From assembly GCA_040766585.1 (NCBI GenBank), contig JAXGQE010000007.1, forward strand, positions 62,001 through 126,000: a DNA stretch of 64,000 nucleotides. The letters are read 5' to 3'. The position numbers were made by a program, and so were the translations under genes. Positions 1-9,395 of the stretch are shown here, one piece after another. The DNA comes from JAXGQE01 sp040766585 (GTDB lineage Bacteria; Bacillota; SLNR01). Position 1 is the stretch's first letter. Each line of letters opens with the position of its first letter. The notes below the pieces were generated by a model that searched no databases, was not told the DNA's origin, and saw only the letters and a list, made by a program, of their open reading frames with translations.

Positions 1-2
1 AG

Positions 3-536
3 TTCAGATTGCATATTAATGATTATATGAATACCTGGAAAGTACATACCACTATTGATGAAAGGGAGTTTGCCCTAAAAGTTGTGTCTGAAGTCCATCG
101 GTTTTGCCCCGATAGGGATCCCATGGTGATCGTAGCGTTTGCACCACCCTATTATCCGCATATACGGAACAAAGGGGAGAGGGATATTGAAAAAAATCTT
201 TTGTCTGTGGTCAATCTTCTCAGTGAATATGCACAAAACAAATTCAATTTCCCATTTCGATTAAATCGTTTTCATAAAGGGATTTCCGATATGAGCTATA
301 CAGGACTGCAGGATGCAGAGGATGTTATTAAGATGCTGAAGCCCAACATGCCCACATGGGGCTATCGATACAGTTTGCCACTGAAAGATCTGGCTCGGCT
401 GAATATCCCCGTTTTTAATATTGGCCCATTTGGTAAAGACGCCCACAAATTTACTGAACGGCTGCATACAAGGTTTTCTTACGAAATTGCACCCATTTTT
501 CTGAAAGAAGCCGTATTGAAAATAATGAACACGTAG
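3..536 (+). CDS. rocB: RocB-like M20 peptidase/arginine utilisation protein (3' part)
   Basis: C-terminal 177 or so residues of a protein resembling RocB, a zinc-peptidase-fold (M20 family) protein linked to arginine utilisation. The reading frame is open to the window edge and the TTG at position 9 has no ribosome binding site, so the true start lies upstream and about two thirds of the gene is missing. The segment has the family's late features: an APPYYP stretch after a hydrophobic strand, a GLQDAED region and a GPFGKDAHKFTER motif near the end, which in M20 enzymes carries a metal-ligand histidine. The assignment rests on resemblance to the family end only. An arginine role would fit the argH, deiminase-like and decarboxylase genes elsewhere in the window. 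Confidence 0.7.
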   Translation, partial: FRLHINDYMNTWKVHTTIDEREFALKVVSEVHRFCPDRDPMVIVAFAPPYYPHIRNKGERDIEKNLLSVVNLLSEYAQNKFNFPFRLNRFHKGISDMSYTGLQDAEDVIKMLKPNMPTWGYRYSLPLKDLARLNIPVFNIGPFGKDAHKFTERLHTRFSYEIAPIFLKEAVLKIMNT

Positions 537-554
537 GTATTCCAGAGATCCTAT

Positions 555-583
555 GGGTGCACCTCTTACGGTGCATCCTTTTG
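555..583 (+). terminator. Intrinsic terminator after rocB
   Basis: A 9-bp stem (GGGTGCACC pairing with GGTGCATCC, one G-U pair) with a 6-nt loop is followed by TTTTGCTT. It lies 18 bases after the rocB stop and just before the next promoter. Confidence 0.75.
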
Positions 584-593
584 CTTGCTTTCT

Positions 594-621
594 TTGATAA
601 TCATCCAAACAGTGATATAAT
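594..621 (+). promoter_or_regulatory. Sigma-A type promoter for uppP-miaB-mutSL
   Basis: TTGATA at 594-599 and TATAAT at 616-621 are separated by 16 bases. The start codon of uppP lies 40 bases downstream, and the genes after it are tightly packed, so this probably drives the run up to hfq. Confidence 0.6.
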
Positions 622-660
622 AATTGGGTAAATCATTAAGTGTCCAGGAGGACTGATACT

Positions 661-1461
661 TTGAATCTATTTGAAGCACTCGTACTTGGTATTGTTCAGG
701 GTCTGACTGAGTTCATCCCTGTCAGCAGCTCCGGTCATTTGGTTCTTCTGCAAAGACTATTTGGCATCTATGAATCTTCGCTGTCATTTACCGTTTTTGT
801 ACACTTCGGTACTTTGGTTGCTGTATTTATAGTCCTCTGGAAGGACCTGATTGCCATCCTTAAGAGACCTTTCAGCAAACTCACTTTCCTCTTATTTCTA
901 GGTGCTGCTGTTACCGGGACCATTGGTATTGCCTTCAGCGACTATTTTCGAACAGTTTTTACCAGCGGACAATGGGTAGGGATCAGTTTCCTGTTGACAG
1001 GAGCGATTCTTTATTGGGTAGGTGGCTTTCCCAATGGTAAAAAGCAAATACCACAGATGAGCTATCTAGATGCCGTCTTTGTGGGATTGATGCAGGCAAT
1101 TTCCATTTTCCCGGCAATTTCGCGCTCAGGAATGACCATTTCCGGAGCATTGATACGGGGATTAGACCGAACGGAAGCTGCCCGTTTTTCATTTTTACTT
1201 TCCATACCGGTCATACTTGGTGCCAATTTGCTTGAGGCAAAGGATTTAGTAGGACAATCTACATTCAGCAACACAGAATTGTTACCCATTATTATCGGTA
1301 CGATTGCTGCTGCAATTTCAGGGTATTTTGCTATTCATTACATGCTTCGCCTGCTGTCAAGAGGCAGCCTGAAGGTTTTTTCTTTCTATGTATTTGCATT
1401 GGGATTTCTGGTCCTGGTGGACCAGCTGTTTTTTCAATATTTTTTCCCAGCTTTGTTCTAA
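661..1461 (+). CDS. uppP: Undecaprenyl-diphosphatase (UppP/BacA)
   Basis: Integral membrane phosphatase that converts undecaprenyl diphosphate to the monophosphate, recycling the lipid carrier of peptidoglycan synthesis. The protein is 266 aa, normal for the family. The N-terminal glutamate-rich motif (QGLTEFIPVSSSGH, about residues 14-27) and the second conserved block (SRSGMT) are both present, along with several hydrophobic helices. I chose the TTG at 661 rather than the earlier GTG at 640 because AGGAGG at 646-651 sits 9 bases before it; the GTG would place that site inside the gene. It is the first gene after the promoter at 594-621 and is followed after 14 bases by miaB. Confidence 0.95.
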   Translation: MNLFEALVLGIVQGLTEFIPVSSSGHLVLLQRLFGIYESSLSFTVFVHFGTLVAVFIVLWKDLIAILKRPFSKLTFLLFLGAAVTGTIGIAFSDYFRTVFTSGQWVGISFLLTGAILYWVGGFPNGKKQIPQMSYLDAVFVGLMQAISIFPAISRSGMTISGALIRGLDRTEAARFSFLLSIPVILGANLLEAKDLVGQSTFSNTELLPIIIGTIAAAISGYFAIHYMLRLLSRGSLKVFSFYVFALGFLVLVDQLFFQYFFPALF

Positions 1462-1475
1462 TGAGGTGATGAGTC

Positions 1476-2831
1476 TTGAGTAATATTCATGAAATACCTA
1501 CTTACCATATTCTTACCTATGGATGCCAAATGAATGAACACGATTCAGAAGTTTTGGCTGGAATACTGCAGGATATGGGATATGAGCCAAACCCAACCAT
1601 CGAAGACGCCGATGTGATTCTCATGAATACATGCTGTGTCAGAGAAAGTGCAGAAGACAAAATCTATGGTAAAATGGGTTCTTTAAAAGTTCTGAAAGAA
1701 CAAAATCCGAACTTGATTATTGGCATCTGCGGCTGTATGGCGCAAAAACCAAATGAAGAAAGCCGCATTCGTCGAATTGCACCCCATGTGGATTTCATTT
1801 TGGGTTCTGATTCGATGGACCAGCTGCCTGATATGATTCGTCATGCACATGACAGCAAAAATCCCGAAGTATTCATTGCGGAAGATGAATACCATCTTCC
1901 GGCTCCCAGCCTGCCCCGAGCTGGAAAGAGCAGTCACCATGCCTGGGTGGTAATCATGCACGGATGTGATAATTTCTGCACATACTGCATAGTTCCCTAT
2001 GTGCGGGGCAGAGAGCGAAGCCGCAATCCCAATGATATTTTGCGGGAAATTAATGGTTTAGCAGCTTCAGGAATCCGCGAAATAACTTTACTCGGCCAGA
2101 ATGTAAATTCATACGGATTTGGACTTGAAGAAAAAATCGACTTTTCAGATCTTCTGAACCGCATAGATCGAGAAACTGATATTCAACGTATTCGATTTAT
2201 GACATCCCATCCCAAAGATCTGTCTGATAAATTAATCGACACAATTGCCCAGGCCCGCCATGTCTGCAATCATATTCATCTGCCAATACAATCAGGCAGC
2301 ACCCGGATATTGGAGCGAATGAATCGCAAATATTCACGAGAAGATTACATAGAGCTTGTTCATCGTATTCGCAAAACCATTCCGTCCTGCAGCATCACAA
2401 CGGATATCATTGTGGGCTTCCCGGGAGAAACGGATGAAGATTTTAAAGACACTATGGATATGGTTCAGAAAATTCGATGGGATGCAGCCTACACATTTCT
2501 TTATTCTCATCGGTCCGGTACAGCCGCAGCAGCCATGAATAACTCGATAGCCACTGCAGTTAAAAAACAACGGCTGCAGGAATTGATGGATGTGCAAAAT
2601 ACCATCAGCTTTGAGATTCATCAGGGAATGGTCGGAAGTACCTATGAGGTCATGCTTGAAGGCCCCAGCAAGACGAACCAGGAAGTATGGGCAGCACGCA
2701 CGACCAGCAATCATTTGGTATTACTGCCCAAATCTAAAATAATACGAAATCTGATACCCGGTGATACATGTGTGGCTACAATCTTGGAAGCGAAGACATG
2801 GACGCTTCATGGTGCAGCAGTGGAGATTTGA
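1476..2831 (+). CDS. miaB: tRNA-2-methylthio-N6-dimethylallyladenosine synthase MiaB
   Basis: Radical-SAM methylthiotransferase that adds the 2-methylthio group to i6A37 in tRNAs, acting after MiaA, whose gene lies five genes downstream. The 451-aa protein has the three N-terminal cysteines of the auxiliary 4Fe-4S cluster (YGCQMN, NTCCVRE, CGCMAQ), the radical SAM motif CDNFCTYC near residue 163, and a C-terminal TRAM domain. The TTG start is preceded by GAGGTGAT at 1463-1470. Family length and motifs are intact. Confidence 0.97.
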   Translation: MSNIHEIPTYHILTYGCQMNEHDSEVLAGILQDMGYEPNPTIEDADVILMNTCCVRESAEDKIYGKMGSLKVLKEQNPNLIIGICGCMAQKPNEESRIRRIAPHVDFILGSDSMDQLPDMIRHAHDSKNPEVFIAEDEYHLPAPSLPRAGKSSHHAWVVIMHGCDNFCTYCIVPYVRGRERSRNPNDILREINGLAASGIREITLLGQNVNSYGFGLEEKIDFSDLLNRIDRETDIQRIRFMTSHPKDLSDKLIDTIAQARHVCNHIHLPIQSGSTRILERMNRKYSREDYIELVHRIRKTIPSCSITTDIIVGFPGETDEDFKDTMDMVQKIRWDAAYTFLYSHRSGTAAAAMNNSIATAVKKQRLQELMDVQNTISFEIHQGMVGSTYEVMLEGPSKTNQEVWAARTTSNHLVLLPKSKIIRNLIPGDTCVATILEAKTWTLHGAAVEI

Positions 2832-2850
2832 CCACTAGGGAGGTGATCGT

Positions 2851-5484
2851 ATGAGCAGCTATACTCCTATGATGCAGCAATATCTGGCCATAAAAGAAAA
2901 GCACCCGGACAGCATTCTGTTTTTCCGTCTCGGTGACTTTTATGAGATGTTCTTTCAAGATGCACAGACGGCTTCGAAAGAAATCGATCTCACCCTGACA
3001 GCCCGTGATGCTGGCAAAGGAAACCGGGTGCCTATGGCCGGAGTCCCTCATCATGCCGCAGAAAACTATATTGCAAAGCTTATCGACAAAGGGTATACAG
3101 TGGCTATTTGCGATCAGGTGGAAGATCCCAAGGAGGCCAAGGGAGTTGTACGGAGAGAAGTAACACGCATCATCACGCCCGGAACCATTCTAGACCCAGG
3201 ACTCCTCCGTGATAATGAAAACAATTACCTATGTGCTGTTGTTATTGTGGAAGATCAGATTGGAATTGCAGCCATGGATATTTCAACAGGCTTTTTCACA
3301 TGCACCCAAACCACCCGCAGCGATTCCATGGAAAGCATGGAAAGTGAACTGGCGCGTCTTAATCCAGCGGAGATTCTGATTCCTTCCAGTCAGGAAGATC
3401 GCTTGCGGCCCCATTTACAGAAGAAAGACGGTTCATGGTGTCGGATTACTCTCTGGCACGATAGCTATTTTTCTAAGGATAGAGCATTCCCGTTACTAGA
3501 AAAGCACTTTCCCGATTCAGTGGAAGAATACAGCCTGATCGGGGAAAATCAGGGAGCGGCACAAGCCGCTGCTGCCGTGTATTTCTATGTTCTCGATACT
3601 CAGAAAAACTCACTGTGCCACATAACTGACCTGGAATTCTATGAGACAGCTTCCTATATGGTGCTGGATGCCAATGCCCGACGCAATCTGGAATTGACCC
3701 AAACCATTCGTGACAGAAAGAAGAAGGGGAGTCTGTTGTGGATTCTTGATCGCACAAAGACAGCCATGGGGTCTCGGCTGCTTCGGAATTGGATCGAGCA
3801 GCCGCTTTGCAACGCAAATGATATTACTCAGCGCCTTGATGGAGTAGAAGAATTGGTCAATAATAGCCTGCTGCGCAGCGACCTTCAGACTGCCCTGAGT
3901 CAAATCTTCGACTTGGAAAGACTCGTGGGACGTTCGGCCTGCGGCCAGGCGAATGCAAGGGATCTATATGCCTTGGCGTCATCGCTTCATTGTATACCGG
4001 CTATCCAATCATTGTTGGTTGACACTGAATCAGCACTGCTCAATTTCTGGGGGCAGCAGCTTGACGGCTGTCTGGAACTTGCACAGCAAATTCACCTGGC
4101 ACTTGTTGAAGAACCCCCCCTGGCGCTAAAAGATGGAGGCCTCATTCGTTCCGGTTATGACTCTCAAGTGGATCGGCTGCGCGAAGCAGCAACCCATGGA
4201 AAAGCGTGGCTTAACCAATATGAAGCCGATGAACGAAGCCGCACCGGGATTAAGAATTTAAAAATCGGATATAACCGGGTATTTGGATATTATCTGACTG
4301 TAACCAACAGCTATTCTCACCTAGTCCCGTCTGACTACCAGCGAAAACAAACATTGACCAATGCTGAACGGTACACTACCAAGCAGTTGCTGGAATACGA
4401 ATCCGAGATATTGGGAGCTGAAGATCGACTCAAGACCATGGAATATGATATTTTTTGCGAAATGAGAGATCAGGCTAATGCCAAAGCAAAAAATATTCTT
4501 GCGGATGCCGAAACACTTGCCTGTATTGATGCCCTGTGTTCTCTGGCCGATGCAGCAGTCCGAAATCGTTATACTCGCCCTGCGATCAATGCAGGTATGG
4601 ATATCCGCATCGAGTCGGGCCGCCATCCGGTGGTGGAACAAATGCTACCGCCTGGTGAATTCGTATCAAATGATACATATATTCAAAGAGATGCTCACCC
4701 TATACTACTTCTGACCGGACCGAATATGGCAGGGAAATCAACTTATATGCGGCAGACAGCACTGATCGTACTCATGGCTCAGTTGGGTTCCTTCGTTCCG
4801 GCTGATTACGCAGAGATCGGTTTGGTTGATCGCATTTTTACCCGAGTAGGAGCGCAGGATGACCTAGCATCAGGGCAAAGCACGTTCATGGTGGAAATGA
4901 ATGAAATGGCCTATATATTGCAGTATGCTACCCCACAGAGTCTATTGCTGTTGGATGAAGTAGGAAGGGGGACCAGTACTTTTGATGGTCTGTCCATAGC
5001 CTGGGCAATCACTGAACATATTCATAATCACTCTCAACTGCAATGCAGAACCTTGTTTGCAACCCATTATCATGAACTAACCGATTTAGAAGAAATACTG
5101 ACAGGTGTTAAGAATTACTCAATCGCTGTCCGAGAAATAGGAGAGCAGGTAATCTTCCTGCACAAGATCATTGAAGGGGGCGCAGACCGCAGTTACGGAA
5201 TTCAGGTCGCTCGATTAGCAGGAATTCCTGCTCCTGTTCTAACTCGCGCAAAAGAACTGCTCTTTAAGTTGGAGGAAAGAGACGAGATAACCCTCAAAAA
5301 GACTCGGAAACAATCTTCCGATGAATATAAACATGCACAGATTGGCTTCTTTGACAGTGAGAGTCATCCGGTTCTGGATGAACTGAGGAAGGTACATATT
5401 GAAGGGACCACTCCACTGGAGGCACTTCAGTTGCTAATGGAATGGCAGCGACGCCTCGTCGACGAAGGAAGGAGTCAACCATGA
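2851..5484 (+). CDS. mutS: DNA mismatch repair protein MutS
   Basis: Mismatch-recognising ATPase, 877 aa, full length for MutS1. The N-terminal mismatch-binding motif is seen as FYEMF near residue 30. The C-terminal ABC-type ATPase has Walker A GPNMAGKST (about 627-635), the signature LASGQSTFM, and Walker B LLLLDEVGRGTST. The ATG is preceded by GGGAGGTGAT. The stop overlaps the start of mutL by four bases (ATGA), so the two are probably translationally coupled. Confidence 0.98.
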   Translation: MSSYTPMMQQYLAIKEKHPDSILFFRLGDFYEMFFQDAQTASKEIDLTLTARDAGKGNRVPMAGVPHHAAENYIAKLIDKGYTVAICDQVEDPKEAKGVVRREVTRIITPGTILDPGLLRDNENNYLCAVVIVEDQIGIAAMDISTGFFTCTQTTRSDSMESMESELARLNPAEILIPSSQEDRLRPHLQKKDGSWCRITLWHDSYFSKDRAFPLLEKHFPDSVEEYSLIGENQGAAQAAAAVYFYVLDTQKNSLCHITDLEFYETASYMVLDANARRNLELTQTIRDRKKKGSLLWILDRTKTAMGSRLLRNWIEQPLCNANDITQRLDGVEELVNNSLLRSDLQTALSQIFDLERLVGRSACGQANARDLYALASSLHCIPAIQSLLVDTESALLNFWGQQLDGCLELAQQIHLALVEEPPLALKDGGLIRSGYDSQVDRLREAATHGKAWLNQYEADERSRTGIKNLKIGYNRVFGYYLTVTNSYSHLVPSDYQRKQTLTNAERYTTKQLLEYESEILGAEDRLKTMEYDIFCEMRDQANAKAKNILADAETLACIDALCSLADAAVRNRYTRPAINAGMDIRIESGRHPVVEQMLPPGEFVSNDTYIQRDAHPILLLTGPNMAGKSTYMRQTALIVLMAQLGSFVPADYAEIGLVDRIFTRVGAQDDLASGQSTFMVEMNEMAYILQYATPQSLLLLDEVGRGTSTFDGLSIAWAITEHIHNHSQLQCRTLFATHYHELTDLEEILTGVKNYSIAVREIGEQVIFLHKIIEGGADRSYGIQVARLAGIPAPVLTRAKELLFKLEERDEITLKKTRKQSSDEYKHAQIGFFDSESHPVLDELRKVHIEGTTPLEALQLLMEWQRRLVDEGRSQP

Positions 5485-7307
5485 AAATTTCGCCATCCAT
5501 CCATATACTTTCCGAAGATGTAGCAAACAAAATTGCGGCTGGGGAAGTGATCGAACGACCAGCTTCAGTTATTAAAGAACTCTTAGAAAATGCCATAGAT
5601 GCAAATGCCACCCATATTACAATCCACACGGAAAAGGCTGGATTGTCTTTGATTCGCGTTGTTGATAACGGATCGGGCATGAATGAAGAAGATCTACGTC
5701 TTTCCATACAGCGTCACGCAACCAGCAAGATCCTCTCAGATTATGATTTGAAGCACATTATAACCCTGGGATTCCGAGGCGAAGCCATGGCCAGCATTGC
5801 AGCCGTAAGCCGGATGGAGATAAAAAGCCTCATGCATGCTGCAGAATCCGGACACTCCATCGAAGTTGAAGGAGGAATCATCCGTGCCGACGGCATAAGT
5901 ACCGGCGCAAGCGGTACTTCCATTGCAGTCCATGACCTGTTTTTCAATACACCGGCACGAAAAGAGTTTTTGAAATCAGAAGCCGCAGAAAACCTGGCCA
6001 TCAATGATACTGTGACACGGTTTGCGCTGGGCTACCCGAAAATATCTTTTTTGCTGGTCAATGACGGTAAACGGATCATTCAGACCAGCGGGAATGGACG
6101 CCGCCTGGATGTTATCTCCACCATATACGGGACAGAAATCGCGCGAAATATGATGTTTGTTTCTGCATCAGGCGAATCAGAACAACTGCACATTCAAGGT
6201 GAGATAGCTCCCCCTCCCATGCATCGAGCCAATAGAAAGCACATCAGCACTTATGTTAATGGGCGGTGGATTAAAAATAAACTATTGGATGACGCGGTGG
6301 TGGCTGCCTATGAAACCTATCTGCCGCTGCATCGTTTTCCCATTTGTGTTCTGGATTTGACCATACCGCCTGATAAAATTGATGTCAACGTACATCCCGC
6401 TAAACTGGAGATACGGTTTCATCGCGAGGATATCGTTTTTCAGTTCGTCCGTGATTCCATAAAAGCAAAACTGTCAGCTGGGCTTCAGACTCCCGGTGTC
6501 TTTATCCCCGGGAAATCAGTCTATAGTCGGTCCGCTCAGGAAAGGATACATTTTCCCAGGTATACGGGAGAAAAAATTGAACCCTACCTGCCAAAGCAAA
6601 GTTCAGAAACGCCTGTGGATGTCCATTCTCAAAGCAGTGTAGATAGAAGCAGGACAGAAGCGCCAATTGAAACGGCTAACGGACTCAATACATCGGTTCC
6701 AGACAAATCAGCAAGAGAGACCATTGATTCTGAACCATTGTTCCGAGTAATCGGACAGATTTTTACCACTTATATTTTGATAGAAAAAGATGATGAAATA
6801 CTGATTGTTGACCAGCATGCCGCCCAAGAGCGCACCATGTTTGAAAAGATGATGCAGAATACTGAATGCGGTAATCCTGCCCAGCAGCTCATGATTCCCG
6901 AGTCCGTCGACCTGACACCCACAGAAAGGATTATAGCTCAGAACACAGAGGATATTCTGCATGAAGTTGGATTCGAATTTGATTACGCCAGCGGAAATAC
7001 TGTTTTTCTGAGGGCTATTCCTGCAGATTTGCCGATCCCGGCAGCCGCAGACTTATTCAGAACTGTCTTGGCAGATACAGAATTTTCAGAGAGAAAACCT
7101 CATCAAACAGAGAAGCGCGAGCAGATTATTCGGGCAGCATGCCGGGCATCGATAAAAGCAAATGACCGCATGACAATGGATGAGATGATTACACTGGTAG
7201 ATCAATTGCTGGAATCAGCCAATCCGTTTACCTGTCCCCATGGCCGGCCGACTCTGCTTCGCTTGTCAAAGGCCGAATTTGAGCGAATGTTCAAGAGGAT
7301 CCAATAA
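5481..7307 (+). CDS. mutL: DNA mismatch repair protein MutL (endonuclease type)
   Basis: GHKL ATPase that couples MutS recognition to strand incision, 608 aa. The N-terminal ATPase motifs are present (ENAIDAN, DNGSGM, GFRGEA). The C-terminal domain carries the metal-binding endonuclease motif DQHAAQERTMFE, plus ACR and CPHGRP motifs, so this is a nicking MutL, as expected in bacteria without MutH. The ATG at 5481 overlaps the mutS stop and has GGAAGGAG before it; an earlier in-frame ATG at 5442 lies inside mutS and lacks a good site. Confidence 0.98.
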   Translation: MKISPSIHILSEDVANKIAAGEVIERPASVIKELLENAIDANATHITIHTEKAGLSLIRVVDNGSGMNEEDLRLSIQRHATSKILSDYDLKHIITLGFRGEAMASIAAVSRMEIKSLMHAAESGHSIEVEGGIIRADGISTGASGTSIAVHDLFFNTPARKEFLKSEAAENLAINDTVTRFALGYPKISFLLVNDGKRIIQTSGNGRRLDVISTIYGTEIARNMMFVSASGESEQLHIQGEIAPPPMHRANRKHISTYVNGRWIKNKLLDDAVVAAYETYLPLHRFPICVLDLTIPPDKIDVNVHPAKLEIRFHREDIVFQFVRDSIKAKLSAGLQTPGVFIPGKSVYSRSAQERIHFPRYTGEKIEPYLPKQSSETPVDVHSQSSVDRSRTEAPIETANGLNTSVPDKSARETIDSEPLFRVIGQIFTTYILIEKDDEILIVDQHAAQERTMFEKMMQNTECGNPAQQLMIPESVDLTPTERIIAQNTEDILHEVGFEFDYASGNTVFLRAIPADLPIPAAADLFRTVLADTEFSERKPHQTEKREQIIRAACRASIKANDRMTMDEMITLVDQLLESANPFTCPHGRPTLLRLSKAEFERMFKRIQ

Positions 7308-8116
7308 TGGGCAACAAAGCGTATTGCTTAGTAACAACCAGCCAGAATGCCCGGCAGTCCGTGCAGGAAAGAGCCATCGATTATGCCAAATGCAATCAGT
7401 TGCAGTTTGCACCTCGTACTGGCTCTCTGGACGAAATGTCTTCATTGCATGATCCAGAGCCTACCTTTTTCATTTTCACAGCCACAGGGATGTATGCATG
7501 GTATCGACAGAATGCTGTCCATTTTCATCCCAATATGGCAAAATTGCGCATTACTCATCTGATGCAGGGAAAACATGACAGAATGACTCAGGTCATGTCA
7601 CTAAAAAAAGGGGAACGGGTTCTCGACTGTACCATGGGTATGGGGACGGATGCCATTGTAGCCAGTCATGTTGTGGGACAAGAAGGGTATGTGAAAGCCG
7701 TTGAGTCGGAAGAAGCCATATTCCATCTGGTCCGCTACGGACTAGCCACTTACGATTTCCCCGGACATCCATATTTGATTGAGGCGATGCGAAGAATCCA
7801 CCCCATTCATGATGAGGGGTTGAATTTTCTGACACAAGCTTCGGATCAGTCTTTTCATGTTGTGTATTTTGATCCTATGTTTCGTGATCCCATTACAACC
7901 TCCAGCGGGATTGCAGGCATTCGAGGTTTATCCAACAGGAACCCTTTGACCGAAGCTCATATCCAACAAGCCATACGGGTTGCACAAAGAACTGTTGTCC
8001 TTAAAGAAAGACCTGGCAGCGATGAATTTCGACGACTTGGTTTCCTTGAATTACCGTCTTCCAGAGGTGCTTCTGTTGCCTATGGAGTAATACCAGTTTT
8101 TACAGGGAGAGGATAG
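7307..8116 (+). CDS. Class I SAM-dependent methyltransferase (RsmJ-like)
   Basis: A 269-aa protein with a Rossmann methyltransferase core. Motif I reads VLDCTMGMGTDA (about residues 101-112), followed by an acidic motif II strand ending VKAVESEE, and VVYFDPMFRDP as the substrate-side motif. The arrangement resembles RsmJ/YhiQ-type 16S rRNA methyltransferases, but the target cannot be read from sequence. It overlaps mutL by one base (TAATG) and miaA follows with a single base between, so it is cotranscribed with repair and tRNA-modification genes. Confidence 0.8.
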   Translation: MGNKAYCLVTTSQNARQSVQERAIDYAKCNQLQFAPRTGSLDEMSSLHDPEPTFFIFTATGMYAWYRQNAVHFHPNMAKLRITHLMQGKHDRMTQVMSLKKGERVLDCTMGMGTDAIVASHVVGQEGYVKAVESEEAIFHLVRYGLATYDFPGHPYLIEAMRRIHPIHDEGLNFLTQASDQSFHVVYFDPMFRDPITTSSGIAGIRGLSNRNPLTEAHIQQAIRVAQRTVVLKERPGSDEFRRLGFLELPSSRGASVAYGVIPVFTGRG

Positions 8117-8117
8117 G

Positions 8118-9062
8118 ATGCCTTCATTGATTGCGATAGTAGGCCCGACGGCCACAGGAAAATCAAAGCTGGCTATTGAATTGGCTCACACTTTGGATGC
8201 AGAAATTGTCTCTGCTGACTCAATGCTTGTGTATAAGCATATGAACATTGGCACGGCAAAGCCCACTGGGGATGAGATGAGAGGGATTCCTCATCATATG
8301 ATTAATATTGTCACACCGGATGTGGTATTTACCGTACATGATTACCAAAGAAAAGCGTTAACCTGCATTCAGGACATTATTGCGAGAAACAAAACCCCCC
8401 TTTTAGTGGGAGGGACGGGTCTGTACATCCAATCGGTTTTGGACGGTTATGAGTTCGGTCCGGCGGATACGAATGAAGTATATCGACGCCAACTGGATTG
8501 GATCGCACAAGAACATGGGAATGATATCCTTTACCAAGCTCTTCGCTTGTTTGATCCCATCAGTGCCGAGAGAATTAATCCCAACGACTTACGTCGATTG
8601 ATTCGAGCTTTGGAGGTTTACAAAGCGACCGGAGCACCAATATCTGCTCAAAAGAAGAAACCATCTTATCTAGCTGAAATGGATATCCGCACGATCCGTA
8701 TTGGGCTAACGATGGATCGAGAACGACTGTACCAACGAATTGACAAGCGCGTTGATGAAATGATGCGTCAAGGCCTGCTCGATGAAGTACGCAATTTGCT
8801 CCTTTTGGGTTACTCTCCATCGCTTTATTCTATGCAGAGCCTGGGTTATAAGCAGATAACAAATTACTTAGCCGGTCAGTACTCGTTGGAAGAGGCTGTA
8901 TCCGAAATAAAAAGAGAAACCCGACGCTTTTCCAAAAGGCAGTACACATGGTTTCGCCGAGATCCGCACATCGTATGGTTCTATACAGACCGAGCAGAAT
9001 CACAAAGCAGTTTGTATGCAAATGTATGTGAAATCTTAAAGGACTTGGAGTTTGGTCCGTAG
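8118..9062 (+). CDS. miaA: tRNA dimethylallyltransferase MiaA
   Basis: Transfers a dimethylallyl group to N6 of A37 in tRNAs reading UNN codons; MiaB, encoded upstream, completes the modification. The 314-aa protein begins with the P-loop GPTATGKSKLA, then SADSMLVYKHMNIGTAKPT, and has the usual VGGTGLY and LGYKQI motifs. GGGAGAGGATAGG precedes the ATG. Normal family length. Confidence 0.97.
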   Translation: MPSLIAIVGPTATGKSKLAIELAHTLDAEIVSADSMLVYKHMNIGTAKPTGDEMRGIPHHMINIVTPDVVFTVHDYQRKALTCIQDIIARNKTPLLVGGTGLYIQSVLDGYEFGPADTNEVYRRQLDWIAQEHGNDILYQALRLFDPISAERINPNDLRRLIRALEVYKATGAPISAQKKKPSYLAEMDIRTIRIGLTMDRERLYQRIDKRVDEMMRQGLLDEVRNLLLLGYSPSLYSMQSLGYKQITNYLAGQYSLEEAVSEIKRETRRFSKRQYTWFRRDPHIVWFYTDRAESQSSLYANVCEILKDLEFGP

Positions 9063-9103
9063 AATAAGTATTGTCAGGGACAATCGTAATTGGAGGGATC
9101 GGG

Positions 9104-9355
9104 ATGAGTAAACCGCAAATCAATTTACAGGATAGTTTTTTAAATCAAATCCGAAAAGAGAATGTAGCTGTAACCGTCTACCTTGTGAATGGATTTCAAT
9201 TGAAGGGCTACGTTCGTGGGTTTGACAATTTTACAATCATCATGGAAAATGACGGGAAACAGCAGTGTGTATATAAACATGCCATCTCAACCATAACACC
9301 CTCCCGTGCGATCAGCCATAATTTTACAGCCGAAAGCAAAAAAGAAGAAGAGTAG
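9104..9355 (+). CDS. hfq: RNA chaperone Hfq
   Basis: Sm-like hexameric RNA chaperone, 83 aa. The Sm1 region (QDSFLNQIRKENVAVTVY, NGFQLKGYVRGFDNF) and the Sm2 motif (YKHAISTI) are both intact, with a short acidic/lysine-rich tail. I use the ATG at 9104, preceded by TTGGAGGGAT; a longer frame from 9071 has no such site. Its place directly after miaA is the classic miaA-hfq order. Confidence 0.97.
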   Translation: MSKPQINLQDSFLNQIRKENVAVTVYLVNGFQLKGYVRGFDNFTIIMENDGKQQCVYKHAISTITPSRAISHNFTAESKKEEE

Positions 9356-9362
9356 AAAAAAA

Positions 9363-9392
9363 GGGCACTCCAGGCAAATATGCTGGGTGTCC
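9363..9392 (-). terminator. Terminator between convergent hfq and corC-like gene
   Basis: An imperfect GC-rich inverted repeat (GGGCAC..CCAG pairing with CTGGGTGTCC) ends on the minus strand in a run of seven T residues and on the plus strand in TATTT. It lies between two converging stops, so it may serve both. Confidence 0.55.
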
Positions 9393-9395
9393 TAT